A stretch of DNA of 45,042 nucleotides, taken from Flavobacteriaceae bacterium. GTDB taxonomy: Bacteria > Bacteroidota > Bacteroidia > Flavobacteriales > Flavobacteriaceae. Position numbers and translations under genes: made by a program. Each line of letters starts with the position of its first letter. Positions within the stretch are counted from its first letter, which is position 1. The notes below the pieces were generated by a model. That model ran no database searches. It was not told the origin of the DNA and saw only the letters and a list, made by a program, of their open reading frames with translations. Below are positions 18,713 through 27,650 of this stretch, one piece after another. The DNA is taken from assembly GCA_003564185.1 (NCBI GenBank), contig PXFS01000155.1, forward strand, positions 1 through 45,042. Reading direction: 5' to 3'.

Positions 18713-21700
18713 TTTCTAATCTTGCAGGTTGTTTAGAGGAGTTTTCTCCATTTTCTTCTTCTTGTTTTTGTTCCATCTCCTCTATTTCCTCTTCTTCTTT
18801 TTCTAACTCCTCTAGTTTTTTGCTAGTAGCAAATAAAGATTTCCAAAGTTCTTCAAATTGATTAAACTCACGGGTAAAGATAAGGGCTATCCCGCTAATA
18901 AATACCTGTCCATCAATTACATTTTCATATTCACTTTTTCTAAAACCTCTGGCTTTCCACCTTCCATCTTCGGTAATTAAATATTCAACACTTACATTAC
19001 CTAAGGCCACATTAGATTCGCCTGGGCGTTGGTCTCCTTGAACATTAACTTGGCTTCCAGCTTCTACTACTAGCCTATCATTGAATAACTTTTTTTGAGC
19101 GCTTACATCTACATCTGTTCTTTCTTGTCCTACTCCAGTTTCAAAATCGGTATACGAATTAATGTCAAAGTTGAGTTCTATTCCTGTATTTCCAGTTAAT
19201 TTATTTGAAAATGTATTGAGTTGGTCTGCTAGGGCTTGATTTAGGTTGTTTCTAGCAAGTGCTGCCGCACCTCCTTGACTACCGTCACTTCCAGATTCTG
19301 GATAAAAACGATTAAGAACAAGCAAAGAAAAAACTTGTTTATTTAATTCATCTTCTTGTTGATTTAATTGGTTGATTCTTGAATAAACGGTTCCATTTAT
19401 AGCAGATCTTTGTTCTTCTGGCATATCAAGTGCAAAACTTAGATAAGGTGAATTGAGACTTCCTTCTACATCAAGATAAACCAAAAATGGCAACTGTCTT
19501 CGGTAGCGGTTTTGAACTGCATTTGCTTCTGATGCAATCTGCGAAGCCATTAACGCAGAAGGTGAAGTGTCTACTTTATAAACTGCTCTTAAGTCAATAT
19601 CTGCATTGTACGGGTCGCCGTACCAACTCACTTTACTTCCTTGCGCTAAGGTAAATTTTCTAGTTACTAAATTATACAAATTAATTTCAAAAAAACCTTC
19701 ATTAACTTCATAGTTTCCAGACAAATCAATATTTCCATTAGGTTCTACAGAAGCTAGTAAATCTGCTTCTCCTTGCAACTGAATTTTATCCCCTGTACGC
19801 TGATTAAAAATAACCGTTATTTTTGCTCTAGGACTAACTTTAATTTTAGCATCAATTTCAAAACCTTTGATTAATTGATTAAATTCTTGTTCAGTAGTTC
19901 GTGTTAAAATAGCATCTGGATCTGATTTATTCACAAATAAAACAACACCCTCACGCTCCACCACATCTGCTTGCGACTCTGGAATAACCAGTGTGAAATC
20001 TGTAGATTTATTCAGTTTAAAATCTACATCTAAAATAGGAATATTTAGATTTCCAGTAAGTTGTGCATTTAAATCAAAATTAACTTTACCATAGTAAGCA
20101 GTACTTTCATCTCTATCTGCGTCTAAAAGTTGAAAGCTGTCTGCCTTAAAATTAAGATCAAATTTGGGGTTGGTAATTGGGTCAAGATATATTTTACCTG
20201 AAGTGATAAATTGGTTTTTTTGCACATCAGCAATAGTGAACTTTTTAAATTCAATCTCTTTTTCATTAAACCTAATTTTTTCATCACCAAAATAAAATTT
20301 GGTATTGACTGCTTTTGCGTTAAAACCTACCTCCTTCATAGAGATATCACCTTGGTAAGTAAGTTGATTAGTTGGTCCTTCTAATATAAAGTTAGAACTT
20401 ATTATCCCTTCACTATCCTCAATAACATCAGGAATAAAACGCTCTATTAAACTTAAATCAAGCTGTTTTAGCTGGGCTTGTACATCAAGATTAGGTTCTT
20501 CATTTTGATAAAAATACTTTCCTTTAGCAAAAAAATCTATCTTATCCCCTTTCAATGACATTTCAGTAGCATAGGTATTAGTCCCATCTGCAGATGCATT
20601 TAATGCAAGTTTACCAATTTCTTTTTCTTTAATCGCTAAATCCTCAATACTTAAATCAGCTAAAAAACCAATTTGTTCAAAAGGTTTTACTACTACCAAT
20701 TCACCATTAATTTCACCACTTGCAAATAATGCTTCAGGGTGTAGGTAACTAGTAAAAGTACCTAATTTAAAATTATTAAATAGTAGCCCAAAATGCTCAT
20801 GCTCAATACTTAAATCATTTCTTATTGCTAGTTTTTGCTGCTTTCTTTCAATTTCAAAATCATTAAATGCTAATGATTTATTTCCAAATTGAATATTGTT
20901 ATTAGGGTTTACATTCCATTCTTGACTGTTAAGAATTAACTCATCATCCAAACTATAAACCCATTTTTCATCCTCTTTTTCAATAAACGAACGAATGTAA
21001 AAAAATGGTTCTTCCTCTTGAAAAGCTTCTAAGGTTAATTTCCAAAAATCATCTTCGTATGCACCAGAAAACTTAGATTTAGCTAATTGAAATCCACCAC
21101 TTTCAAGGTAATCAAAGCCAACATTAAAATCTGCTTTAATTGGATTTGCATTAGCTTCCATAAATAGTTTATTTAGCTCTATATCCTTGTAACGAATATG
21201 AGGTAAACTCACATTTGCTCTAATTTCATTTTTTTCTTCCTTAAAATCAAAACTTAATTTTAAGGTATCCATTTCTTGTAAATCTTCCAGGAAAACTTCA
21301 CTTAATAAAGGCACATTCACCATTTGTAAATCCCATTCTAAATCGATTTTTGAAGTTTCTACCTCTTCTTCTTCTGGAGCAAATTCAGTGATGTACTTTT
21401 GAATGTATTTCCAACTAGCATCCACTAAATCGCTTGGGTGTTTATTAGCCTTTAATTGAGTATTTAAAAACTTACTTTGGGTAGATAAATTAGTGATTTC
21501 TGGACCTATCTGAGCTGCTAAATCGAATCCTTTTAATTGGTATGACGTTTGTTCATAAACACTTACAAACTCAGGAATACTTAGCTTTAAATCAAATTCT
21601 TCAGGATTCCCTTTAAAAATTGATTGAATAGTAAATCTTGCCTTGATATCCTCATTCAAAAGACCCATTTGATAAAAATCTATTCCATTAACCACCAATT

Positions 21701-23783
21701 CAGGCTCAAAAACATAGAAATTATCAGCCAATTCTAATGGCGAATTAAGCTTAATGTCAATATTATCATCTTTAAAACTCACCGCTAAATCTCCTTTACT
21801 ATTTTCAATTTGGGTAGTAACCTGAAGCCCATCTATAGAGTAGGTATTGAAATCAAATTTTTTAATTTCAGTAGAAAAATCTAAGTTTATACGTTCAATA
21901 TCTTTGTATTTACCCTTGGCGTCAAGACTTAAACTAAGGGCACTTAAATGCTCATTTTGAAGAATCTCATCAATTTGCAGGTCTTGAATATCTGTCTTCA
22001 AATCAAATGTAATTTCTTCTTCTAAATTGACTTTCCCGGCAAGGCTGAGCTGGCCTAAATCAGTTTTTAGTCGGGATTTAGTAGTCCATAAATTTGACTT
22101 ATTTTGAATGTTTCCTTGTAAGTCGATTTGATTAGGAAATTTAAAATTCTTAACGGTCTCTTCATCCAACCAAACCAGTACATCTTTTTTATTGGTTTGA
22201 ATTTGGTAATTGTTCAAATGAATTAGCTGCTGTTTTGATAAAGCTTCATCAATTCTTCCAGAAAGGTTGATTTTAGTATCACTCCAATGCACGTAAGAAG
22301 GTTTTATCTTCAGTTTTTTGGCATCTCCATTCATTTCAATCTTAGTTTGAATAGGATGTTTTGCTAATTGAACCAACGGCTCGTTTTTATTGAAGTTTGG
22401 AATTAATTTTTGAAACTCCTTCAATTGAAAAAAGCCCTCCAGGTTCAAATCAAAATAAGTGAAGCTCTCTGGCTGATTGATAAATTGATTCAACTGAAAA
22501 AAAGCTATAGCAAAATCTCCTCGAAGCTGGTTTTCTAACGCATTAAATCGAATTTGTTCAACTTGAATACCTTCCTCGGAAACTTGCAACTGAAATTTTG
22601 CATCCTTCATTGATAGTCCTGTATATTCCTCAAATTTTAATTGCTTGAGCTGAGACTTAAGTTTTTTTTCTGTAGGAGCATAACTAGTCTTAGTGAGCTC
22701 CAAATGAAGCTGATTGAATTGAAAGTTATTGGCATCAAAAGCTTTTTTACTTAAACTTTCTCCTTTAGTTATTTGTGAAAATTGTTGATTTTTAATGTAT
22801 AAATTTTCAAAAGCTAATTCCCAATCAGGCCATTCAAATATGGATTCTTCTTTACTTTGGTCAACATCTTGAGGTTTATTCAATGAAGCAGCCTCTATAG
22901 CTATTCGTGCATCTTCTAAAATAAAATCCTTCCAGAAAATTTGCTTTTCATTTAACTTAAGTTGAATTTCATTCCAGTTCAAGTCCTTAATAAAAGCAGA
23001 ATAATCATCTTCCATAAATTGAATTTCTGAGGCTAATTCACTAACCTGAGAAGAATTTATTTCTAAAGTAGGTAATTGTGATTCTTCAAAACTTTCTTCT
23101 TTTAGTTCTTTATTTTCTTTTTCAATAAATTGTTGAGTAAATTTAACATCTGAATTTCCTAGGAAAAATTCGTCTATTTTAAATTGTAAATTTACTAAAT
23201 CAAAGGTGTTTATTCTGATCATCAAATCCCCAAAATAGACTTCTGAATCAAGGCCCTCAGGTTCATCCTTGTAACTTAATTGTGTGTTTTTTAATTGAAT
23301 TTTCTGAAGTAGAAATTCAAATTCGCTTTCACTTTCTTCTTCATTTTCCTCTCCAGAAGTAAAAGCATCTATTAGAAACTGATAATTGAAATCTTCGTCA
23401 ATTTTTCTGTACACGGTGGATTCAAGCCCATCTATGTAAATGTAGTTGATTTTAATTTCCTTTTGTTTGAAAATAGCCATTAACGGAATACTTAATTCCA
23501 ATTCATCGAAAGCAAGCAAAGTCTCTTCAGATAGATCTTCTAAGTAAAGTTGTTGAATATTTAAGTTTCCATCAAAAGTGAGAAAGAATTTTTTTATGCT
23601 GAATTTTGTACCTGTTTGTTGACTGACATATTTAGTTACTTCATTGATGATTTTTTCTTGTCCCCATGGACTTCTAATCACCAAAACTAAAGTGACAAAA
23701 AACAGCAACAAGACTATAAAAGTCCTTACTAAAAATTTTATAACTCTTTGGCCAATGCCCTTTTTCTTCCTTTTTTTATTCAC
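18702..23783 (-). CDS. tamB: translocation and assembly module TamB (AsmA-like, DUF490)
   Basis: A very long (1693-residue) periplasm-spanning protein of the AsmA-like/bridge-like lipid-transfer group. It is linked to outer-membrane protein assembly and to lipid transport between membranes. One N-terminal membrane helix (about 13-35) is followed by the family-typical SPWGQEKI. The rest is repetitive beta-rich sequence forming the groove. The last ~450 residues contain the DUF490 domain (for example GNYEVNEGFFEINLYNLVTRKF and SYTDFETGVGQ). A strongly acidic Glu-rich tail of about 45 residues ends the protein. The start is GTG, with no in-frame ATG nearby and a good promoter just upstream. The 11-base overlap with tamL supports joint function. 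Confidence 0.92.
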   Translation of the reverse strand: MNKKRKKKGIGQRVIKFLVRTFIVLLLFFVTLVLVIRSPWGQEKIINEVTKYVSQQTGTKFSIKKFFLTFDGNLNIQQLYLEDLSEETLLAFDELELSIPLMAIFKQKEIKINYIYIDGLESTVYRKIDEDFNYQFLIDAFTSGEENEEESESEFEFLLQKIQLKNTQLSYKDEPEGLDSEVYFGDLMIRINTFDLVNLQFKIDEFFLGNSDVKFTQQFIEKENKELKEESFEESQLPTLEINSSQVSELASEIQFMEDDYSAFIKDLNWNEIQLKLNEKQIFWKDFILEDARIAIEAASLNKPQDVDQSKEESIFEWPDWELAFENLYIKNQQFSQITKGESLSKKAFDANNFQFNQLHLELTKTSYAPTEKKLKSQLKQLKFEEYTGLSMKDAKFQLQVSEEGIQVEQIRFNALENQLRGDFAIAFFQLNQFINQPESFTYFDLNLEGFFQLKEFQKLIPNFNKNEPLVQLAKHPIQTKIEMNGDAKKLKIKPSYVHWSDTKINLSGRIDEALSKQQLIHLNNYQIQTNKKDVLVWLDEETVKNFKFPNQIDLQGNIQNKSNLWTTKSRLKTDLGQLSLAGKVNLEEEITFDLKTDIQDLQIDEILQNEHLSALSLSLDAKGKYKDIERINLDFSTEIKKFDFNTYSIDGLQVTTQIENSKGDLAVSFKDDNIDIKLNSPLELADNFYVFEPELVVNGIDFYQMGLLNEDIKARFTIQSIFKGNPEEFDLKLSIPEFVSVYEQTSYQLKGFDLAAQIGPEITNLSTQSKFLNTQLKANKHPSDLVDASWKYIQKYITEFAPEEEEVETSKIDLEWDLQMVNVPLLSEVFLEDLQEMDTLKLSFDFKEEKNEIRANVSLPHIRYKDIELNKLFMEANANPIKADFNVGFDYLESGGFQLAKSKFSGAYEDDFWKLTLEAFQEEEPFFYIRSFIEKEDEKWVYSLDDELILNSQEWNVNPNNNIQFGNKSLAFNDFEIERKQQKLAIRNDLSIEHEHFGLLFNNFKLGTFTSYLHPEALFASGEINGELVVVKPFEQIGFLADLSIEDLAIKEKEIGKLALNASADGTNTYATEMSLKGDKIDFFAKGKYFYQNEEPNLDVQAQLKQLDLSLIERFIPDVIEDSEGIISSNFILEGPTNQLTYQGDISMKEVGFNAKAVNTKFYFGDEKIRFNEKEIEFKKFTIADVQKNQFITSGKIYLDPITNPKFDLNFKADSFQLLDADRDESTAYYGKVNFDLNAQLTGNLNIPILDVDFKLNKSTDFTLVIPESQADVVEREGVVLFVNKSDPDAILTRTTEQEFNQLIKGFEIDAKIKVSPRAKITVIFNQRTGDKIQLQGEADLLASVEPNGNIDLSGNYEVNEGFFEINLYNLVTRKFTLAQGSKVSWYGDPYNADIDLRAVYKVDTSPSALMASQIASEANAVQNRYRRQLPFLVYLDVEGSLNSPYLSFALDMPEEQRSAINGTVYSRINQLNQQEDELNKQVFSLLVLNRFYPESGSDGSQGGAAALARNNLNQALADQLNTFSNKLTGNTGIELNFDINSYTDFETGVGQERTDVDVSAQKKLFNDRLVVEAGSQVNVQGDQRPGESNVALGNVSVEYLITEDGRWKARGFRKSEYENVIDGQVFISGIALIFTREFNQFEELWKSLFATSKKLEELEKEEEEIEEMEQKQEEENGENSSKQPARLENEQ

Positions 23784-23818
23784 TTGAACAAGCTAATTAA
23801 CTTCGCTAACATATAATG

Positions 23819-23848
23819 CAAATGTAAAGTTAAGTATCACCATTTCAA
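23819..23848 (-). promoter_or_regulatory. promoter of tamB-tamL
   Basis: On the minus strand TTG (23846-23848), 19 bases and TACATTTG (23819-23826) match the Bacteroidota consensus. The predicted leader is about 25-30 bases to the GTG at 23783. Confidence 0.65.
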
Positions 23849-23931
23849 CCTAAATCATTTCATAAAATAGCCTTATTCAAATAGTTTATTCTTATAGAAA
23901 TCATTTAAGTAATTTATAACACTGATAGTTC

Positions 23932-23960
23932 TTGAATAAAGATTAATTTTTTTAATTTTG
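23932..23960 (+). promoter_or_regulatory. promoter of sodA
   Basis: TTG (23932-23934), 18 bases and TAATTTTG (23953-23960) fit the Bacteroidota promoter pattern. The ATG is at 23997, so the leader is about 30 bases. It is divergent from the tamB promoter with about 85 bases between the two -33 elements. Confidence 0.65.
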
Positions 23961-23996
23961 AATGAATTTAAATTAATCTAATAAAAAATAGAAATT

Positions 23997-24605
23997 ATGG
24001 CTTTTGAATTACCAAAATTAGACTATGCACATGATGCCTTAGAACCACATATTGATGCTAAAACAATGGAAATACACCACGGAAAGCATCATGCGGGATA
24101 TACAAATAAATTAAACGCTGCGGTTGAAGGTACAGACTTAGAAGGAAAATCAATCGAAGAAATTCTTGAAAATTTAGATTTATCTAATTCAGCTGTTAGA
24201 AATAACGGAGGTGGATTTTATAATCACCGCTTATTTTGGCAAGTAATGAGTCCAAAAGGTGGTGGTAATCCTAGCGGGAATGTAGCTAAAGCAATAGATG
24301 ACGCTTTTGGTTCTTTTGACAAATTTAAAGATGCTTTTTCTAAAGCTGCTGCAACACAGTTTGGTTCTGGATGGGCATGGCTTTGTGTACATGAAGGGGG
24401 TAAAGTTGAAGTTTGCTCAACTTCTAATCAAGACAATCCTGTAATGCCTAATGTAAGTTGTGGAGGAACACCAATCCTGGGCTTAGATGTTTGGGAGCAT
24501 GCCTATTATTTAAATTATCAAAACAGAAGACTTGATTATATTGAAGCATTCTTTAATGTTATTAATTGGGATAAAGTTGAAGAATTATATAACGCAAATA
24601 AGTAA
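23997..24605 (+). CDS. sodA: superoxide dismutase, Fe/Mn family, Mn-like
   Basis: Converts superoxide to hydrogen peroxide and oxygen in the cytoplasm (no signal peptide). The metal ligands are H27 (EIHHGKHH), H77 (FYNHRLFW), D164 and H168 ([11 protein letters not shown]). The GGGFYNH block and Gln145 in the NQDNPVM context place the outer-sphere Gln where Mn-type enzymes have it, so Mn or cambialistic activity is more likely than strict Fe. The 202-residue length is usual. It is a single-gene unit with its own promoter upstream and a strong terminator 20 bases after the stop. Confidence 0.97.
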   Translation: MAFELPKLDYAHDALEPHIDAKTMEIHHGKHHAGYTNKLNAAVEGTDLEGKSIEEILENLDLSNSAVRNNGGGFYNHRLFWQVMSPKGGGNPSGNVAKAIDDAFGSFDKFKDAFSKAAATQFGSGWAWLCVHEGGKVEVCSTSNQDNPVMPNVSCGGTPILGLDVWEHAYYLNYQNRRLDYIEAFFNVINWDKVEELYNANK

Positions 24606-24625
24606 TTATTTTCATTTTAAATTAT

Positions 24626-24657
24626 AAAGCAGCCTTGAGTTTCAAGGCTGCTTTTTG
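24626..24657 (+). terminator. terminator of sodA
   Basis: A perfect 13-base stem (24626-24638 with 24642-24654) closes a 3-base loop and is followed by further T residues. Textbook intrinsic terminator. Confidence 0.9.
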
Positions 24658-25233
24658 TTGTATATTGTCCCATCCTAAACCATTTATACAATTCAAATGC
24701 TGATGTGTAACCACCAGAAAAAATGGGCACTACAAGCGTACCCAAAAGTTTACACGCTTTCTTTTAAGCTATAAGTTATTCAAGAAATCTAACAAGGACT
24801 AAGGCCTTTAGTAAAATGGCATTCAAGCTAATTCTACTAAACGGCTCTGTTAAAAATTATAATACCTTTAGTTTGGAAGACAAAAACCATAGTACAATAT
24901 CAAAACACCTAAGCAAATAATCTGGAATTAAAGGTTAAAATTAAATTACCTGAGAACCTGAGTTTAATTATTCGTACTCAGGTTATCACTAATGTGTTTT
25001 TTTGCTGTCTGATAAATATTTTAAGAATAAATGAAATTTTAAACTTGTTTGATATTGGGTTAGCTGCTAAAGTTTATATATTGGTTTGCATCTCAGTTTT
25101 GTAGAAAGAACCAGGATATAAAATAAACAGTAAATTTTATCTAAAAAATCCTGCTTTTAAGATATTTTATCGGGTGCTAATAGTAATAAATCAAAATTCG
25201 AATTCTGAAAAAATAGTTCATAAGGACTTAGTT
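24658..25233. other. gene-free region of about 580 bases
   Basis: No open frame with family character on either strand. A perfect 9-base inverted repeat (24955-24963 and 24976-24984, AACCTGAGT with a 12-base loop) lies inside, preceded by a short CCTGAG duplication. On the minus strand a ~43-codon frame overlaps the sodA terminator and looks incidental. The length is large compared with the tight spacing elsewhere, so it may be a decayed gene or element, but nothing identifiable remains. Confidence 0.5.
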
Positions 25234-26007
25234 TTAATCTTCAAAAATCATATTAAAAGGGTTGGCTAGGCCTCTATATTCAAATAAATGTGCGTTGAGA
25301 GAACCTACAGCAAGTTTAGCTTCCACTTTAAGAGGTATTTTGTTTTTATCTTTAGAGATCCAAATGGTAACACTCTCTTGCTCTTTAAAGACTCTGTCTG
25401 CTTGAACATAAGGTTTAAAAACCATGGTTTTTACAGTTCCAAAGCTTGTTTTTAAAATTTCATCACCAATGTATTTTGCTTTAAAAGGATAGTTTTGCTC
25501 ATCAAAAAACATGTTTAAGACAAACTCATCTCCTTGCTCTATATCATTAATGTCAACAATTTCACGAAGATGATAATAAGCCGAAATCATATCTTGCGCA
25601 TAAGTTTCTAAGGTATGCTCTGAGACAGTATCATGTTTAAAATTATTTACGACAGCCCTCTTTTCGTCTTGATAAAAGTCAATCATTTTATTTTTGATGT
25701 GGCCTCCTTCTGAAGTTTTTCGGATGAACCGGTGACTAAAGCCATCATTTATTCCAACATAACTTTCGTACCTGTTTCTTACCTTAAAAAATACATCCAA
25801 CATTCCTGTAGATCTCCCTTCTCCAACTATATGATACATGGGCTTACCTCTTAATTCTGATTGAGCAACACTTAAGGTGGCTTCTGAGGCTTTAAACCAT
25901 CCATACTTAATTTTGAACTTCAATACTTCTCCCTCTTTAAAAGCTTGAGCTTGGGCTAAAGTATTCATTTGAATTAGAATAAACATTACAGAAAATATAA
26001 TTCTCAT
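25234..26007 (-). CDS. DUF3108 domain-containing exported protein
   Basis: A 257-residue secreted protein. The signal peptide covers about residues 1-20 (MFILIQMNTLAQAQA). The mature part starts FKEGEVLKFKIKYGWFKASEATL, the typical opening of DUF3108. It continues with the predicted all-beta fold, including ESVTIWISKDKNKIPLKVEAKL near the end. The function of this family is not known; members are periplasmic or outer-membrane-facing in Bacteroidota and Proteobacteria. It stands alone: upstream is a spacer with repeat debris, downstream the long gene-free region. A TATTTTTG box on the minus strand at 26067-26074 could be its -7 element, but no -33 partner is at the right distance. Confidence 0.85.
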   Translation of the reverse strand: MRIIFSVMFILIQMNTLAQAQAFKEGEVLKFKIKYGWFKASEATLSVAQSELRGKPMYHIVGEGRSTGMLDVFFKVRNRYESYVGINDGFSHRFIRKTSEGGHIKNKMIDFYQDEKRAVVNNFKHDTVSEHTLETYAQDMISAYYHLREIVDINDIEQGDEFVLNMFFDEQNYPFKAKYIGDEILKTSFGTVKTMVFKPYVQADRVFKEQESVTIWISKDKNKIPLKVEAKLAVGSLNAHLFEYRGLANPFNMIFED

Positions 26008-26130
26008 AGGTTTAGGTTGTAGTTAAAGTGATATTACTAGTCAAATTTCATTCCAACTTTTCATTTCAAAAATAGTATTTTGTTTATATATTAAAATTCA
26101 TGAACAAAATAAGTTAAAATAATTTATTAA

Positions 26131-26215
26131 TTCCAGTTATTATTTGAAATTATTGATAAAGAAAAAAGGGCGTTTTATTACGGTAATTTCAATTGATAAA
26201 TGGTATAATTACAAT
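26131..26215. repeat. interspersed inverted-repeat element, about 85 bases
   Basis: The left arm 26133-26155 and the reverse complement of 26181-26203 agree at 18 of 23 positions, around a 25-base spacer. The left arm matches the 35-base repeat at 188-222 and 42241-42275 with few mismatches. The right part (26161-26215) matches 42378-42430 and, less well, 120-163. It lies in a 336-base spacer between the DUF3108 gene and hppD that contains nothing else except the hppD terminator. Confidence 0.7.
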
Positions 26216-26286
26216 ATGTTTGAATAAAATCATGAGAATTTAATAGGCCAAAATACATAAGCATAAAATTTTTCAACTTATTCTAT

Positions 26287-26319
26287 TAAAAAAGCGTTTA
26301 TCAAACAAATGATAAACGC
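26287..26319 (-). terminator. terminator of hmgA-hppD
   Basis: A perfect 10-base stem GCGTTTATCA (26294-26303) with 26310-26319 and a 6-base loop. On the minus strand it is followed by a TTTTTT run. It lies 25 bases after the hppD stop. Confidence 0.85.
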
Positions 26320-26343
26320 CTTTTCTTACTAAACATAGATTTT

Positions 26344-27504
26344 TTATAAAGTTCCTCTTAACTGCTGCTCTCGCTCTATAGATTCAAACAAGGCCTTAAA
26401 ATTCCCCGCTCCAAAGCCTCGTGCGCCCATTCGTTGAATAATTTCAAAAAATAAAGTAGGACGGTCTTGAACTGGTTTAGTGAAAATTTGTAATAAATAT
26501 CCTTCTTCATCAGCATCTACCATGATTCCAAGTTTTCTTAAGGTTTCTAAATCTTCCCTTAGCTCATGACTAAACTCTGCTAATCTTCCTGGAATAGCTT
26601 TGTAATAAGTTTCTGGAGGGGTAGATAAAAATTCAACTCCCCTTGAGCGTAAATCTGAAACTGTTTTGATAATATCATCTGTAGCCACAGCTATATGTTG
26701 TACTCCAGACCCTTCATAAAAGTCTAAGTATTCTTCAATTTGTGATTTTTTCTTTCCCTCTGCAGGTTCATTAATTGGGAATTTAATTCTACCATTCCCA
26801 TTACTCATCACTTTACTCATTAATGCGGAATATTCCGTATGAATTTGCTTATCATCAAAAGACAAGAAATTAACAAAACCCATAACATCTTCGTACCACT
26901 TCACCCAAGTATTCATTTCATTCCAACCTACATTTCCTACCATGTGGTCTATAAATTTTAAACCAACTGGTTCTGGTTGATATGCTGGATCTACTTTTTT
27001 AAAGCCTGGGAGAAAAATTCCATTATAAGCCTTCCTTTCAATAAATAAGTGCACCGTTTCTCCGTAAGTATAAATTCCTGACTGAACCACTTTGCCGTTC
27101 TCATCCTCTATAATAGTTGGCTCCATGAAAGATTTTGCTCCTCGTTTAGTAGTTTCTTCCCAAGATTTCTTGGCATCTTCCACCCAAAGTGCTATCACTT
27201 TAACCCCATCGCCATGCTTTACGATATGCTGATTAATAGGATTCTTTGAATTTAAAGGCGAAGTTAATACTAGTCTTATTTTATCTTGCTTTAACACATA
27301 AGAAACACTGTCTTTGCTTCCCGTTTCCAAACCTTTGTAGGCAAGTGTTTGAAAACCAAATGCCGATTTATAAAAATGAGCTGCCTGTTTGGCATTACCC
27401 ACATACAACTCTACAAAGTCAGTTCCTAGTAAGGGCAAAAAATCTTGTGCTCCTTCAAATATTTTTTCTAGGCCGTAATTTACTGATTCTATCTCTTTTT
27501 TCAT
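26344..27504 (-). CDS. hppD: 4-hydroxyphenylpyruvate dioxygenase
   Basis: Converts 4-hydroxyphenylpyruvate to homogentisate in tyrosine catabolism; a cytoplasmic non-haem Fe(II) enzyme with two vicinal-oxygen-chelate domains. The iron ligands are visible: His in FIDHMVGNVG, His in GVQHIAVATDDI and Glu in LFFEIIQRMGARGFGAGNFK, the last being the family hallmark near the C-terminus. The open frame starts 26 codons earlier at 27582, but that extension is Lys/Asn/Cys-rich and unlike the family; starting at Met27 (27504, MKKEIESVNYG) gives 387 residues, the usual size. It follows hmgA by about 146 bases on the same strand. Confidence 0.96.
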   Translation of the reverse strand: MKKEIESVNYGLEKIFEGAQDFLPLLGTDFVELYVGNAKQAAHFYKSAFGFQTLAYKGLETGSKDSVSYVLKQDKIRLVLTSPLNSKNPINQHIVKHGDGVKVIALWVEDAKKSWEETTKRGAKSFMEPTIIEDENGKVVQSGIYTYGETVHLFIERKAYNGIFLPGFKKVDPAYQPEPVGLKFIDHMVGNVGWNEMNTWVKWYEDVMGFVNFLSFDDKQIHTEYSALMSKVMSNGNGRIKFPINEPAEGKKKSQIEEYLDFYEGSGVQHIAVATDDIIKTVSDLRSRGVEFLSTPPETYYKAIPGRLAEFSHELREDLETLRKLGIMVDADEEGYLLQIFTKPVQDRPTLFFEIIQRMGARGFGAGNFKALFESIEREQQLRGTL

Positions 27505-27650
27505 CTGTTTATATTTATTGTTTTTTTGCCTGATGTAACACAAATTATCATTATCCTGTACATAGAAAATTTTTACATTCATGTTTCATTTTAATTTATT
27601 TTAACTTAATATAATGCAATCAAATTTCAGTTGATTTTATTATTCTTCTT

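Noticed and set aside
24619-24762. Small minus-strand ORF of about 43 codons downstream of sodA
   Set aside because: It runs through the perfect sodA terminator hairpin, has only a TTG start and resembles no family I know.
24955-24984. Hairpin as an intrinsic terminator
   Set aside because: It has a 12-base loop, no T-run directly after the stem on either strand, and no gene ends nearby.
26131-26215. Inverted-repeat element as a riboswitch or regulatory leader of the DUF3108 gene
   Set aside because: Relatives occur at two other unrelated loci, including beyond gene ends, so a dispersed repeat explains it better.
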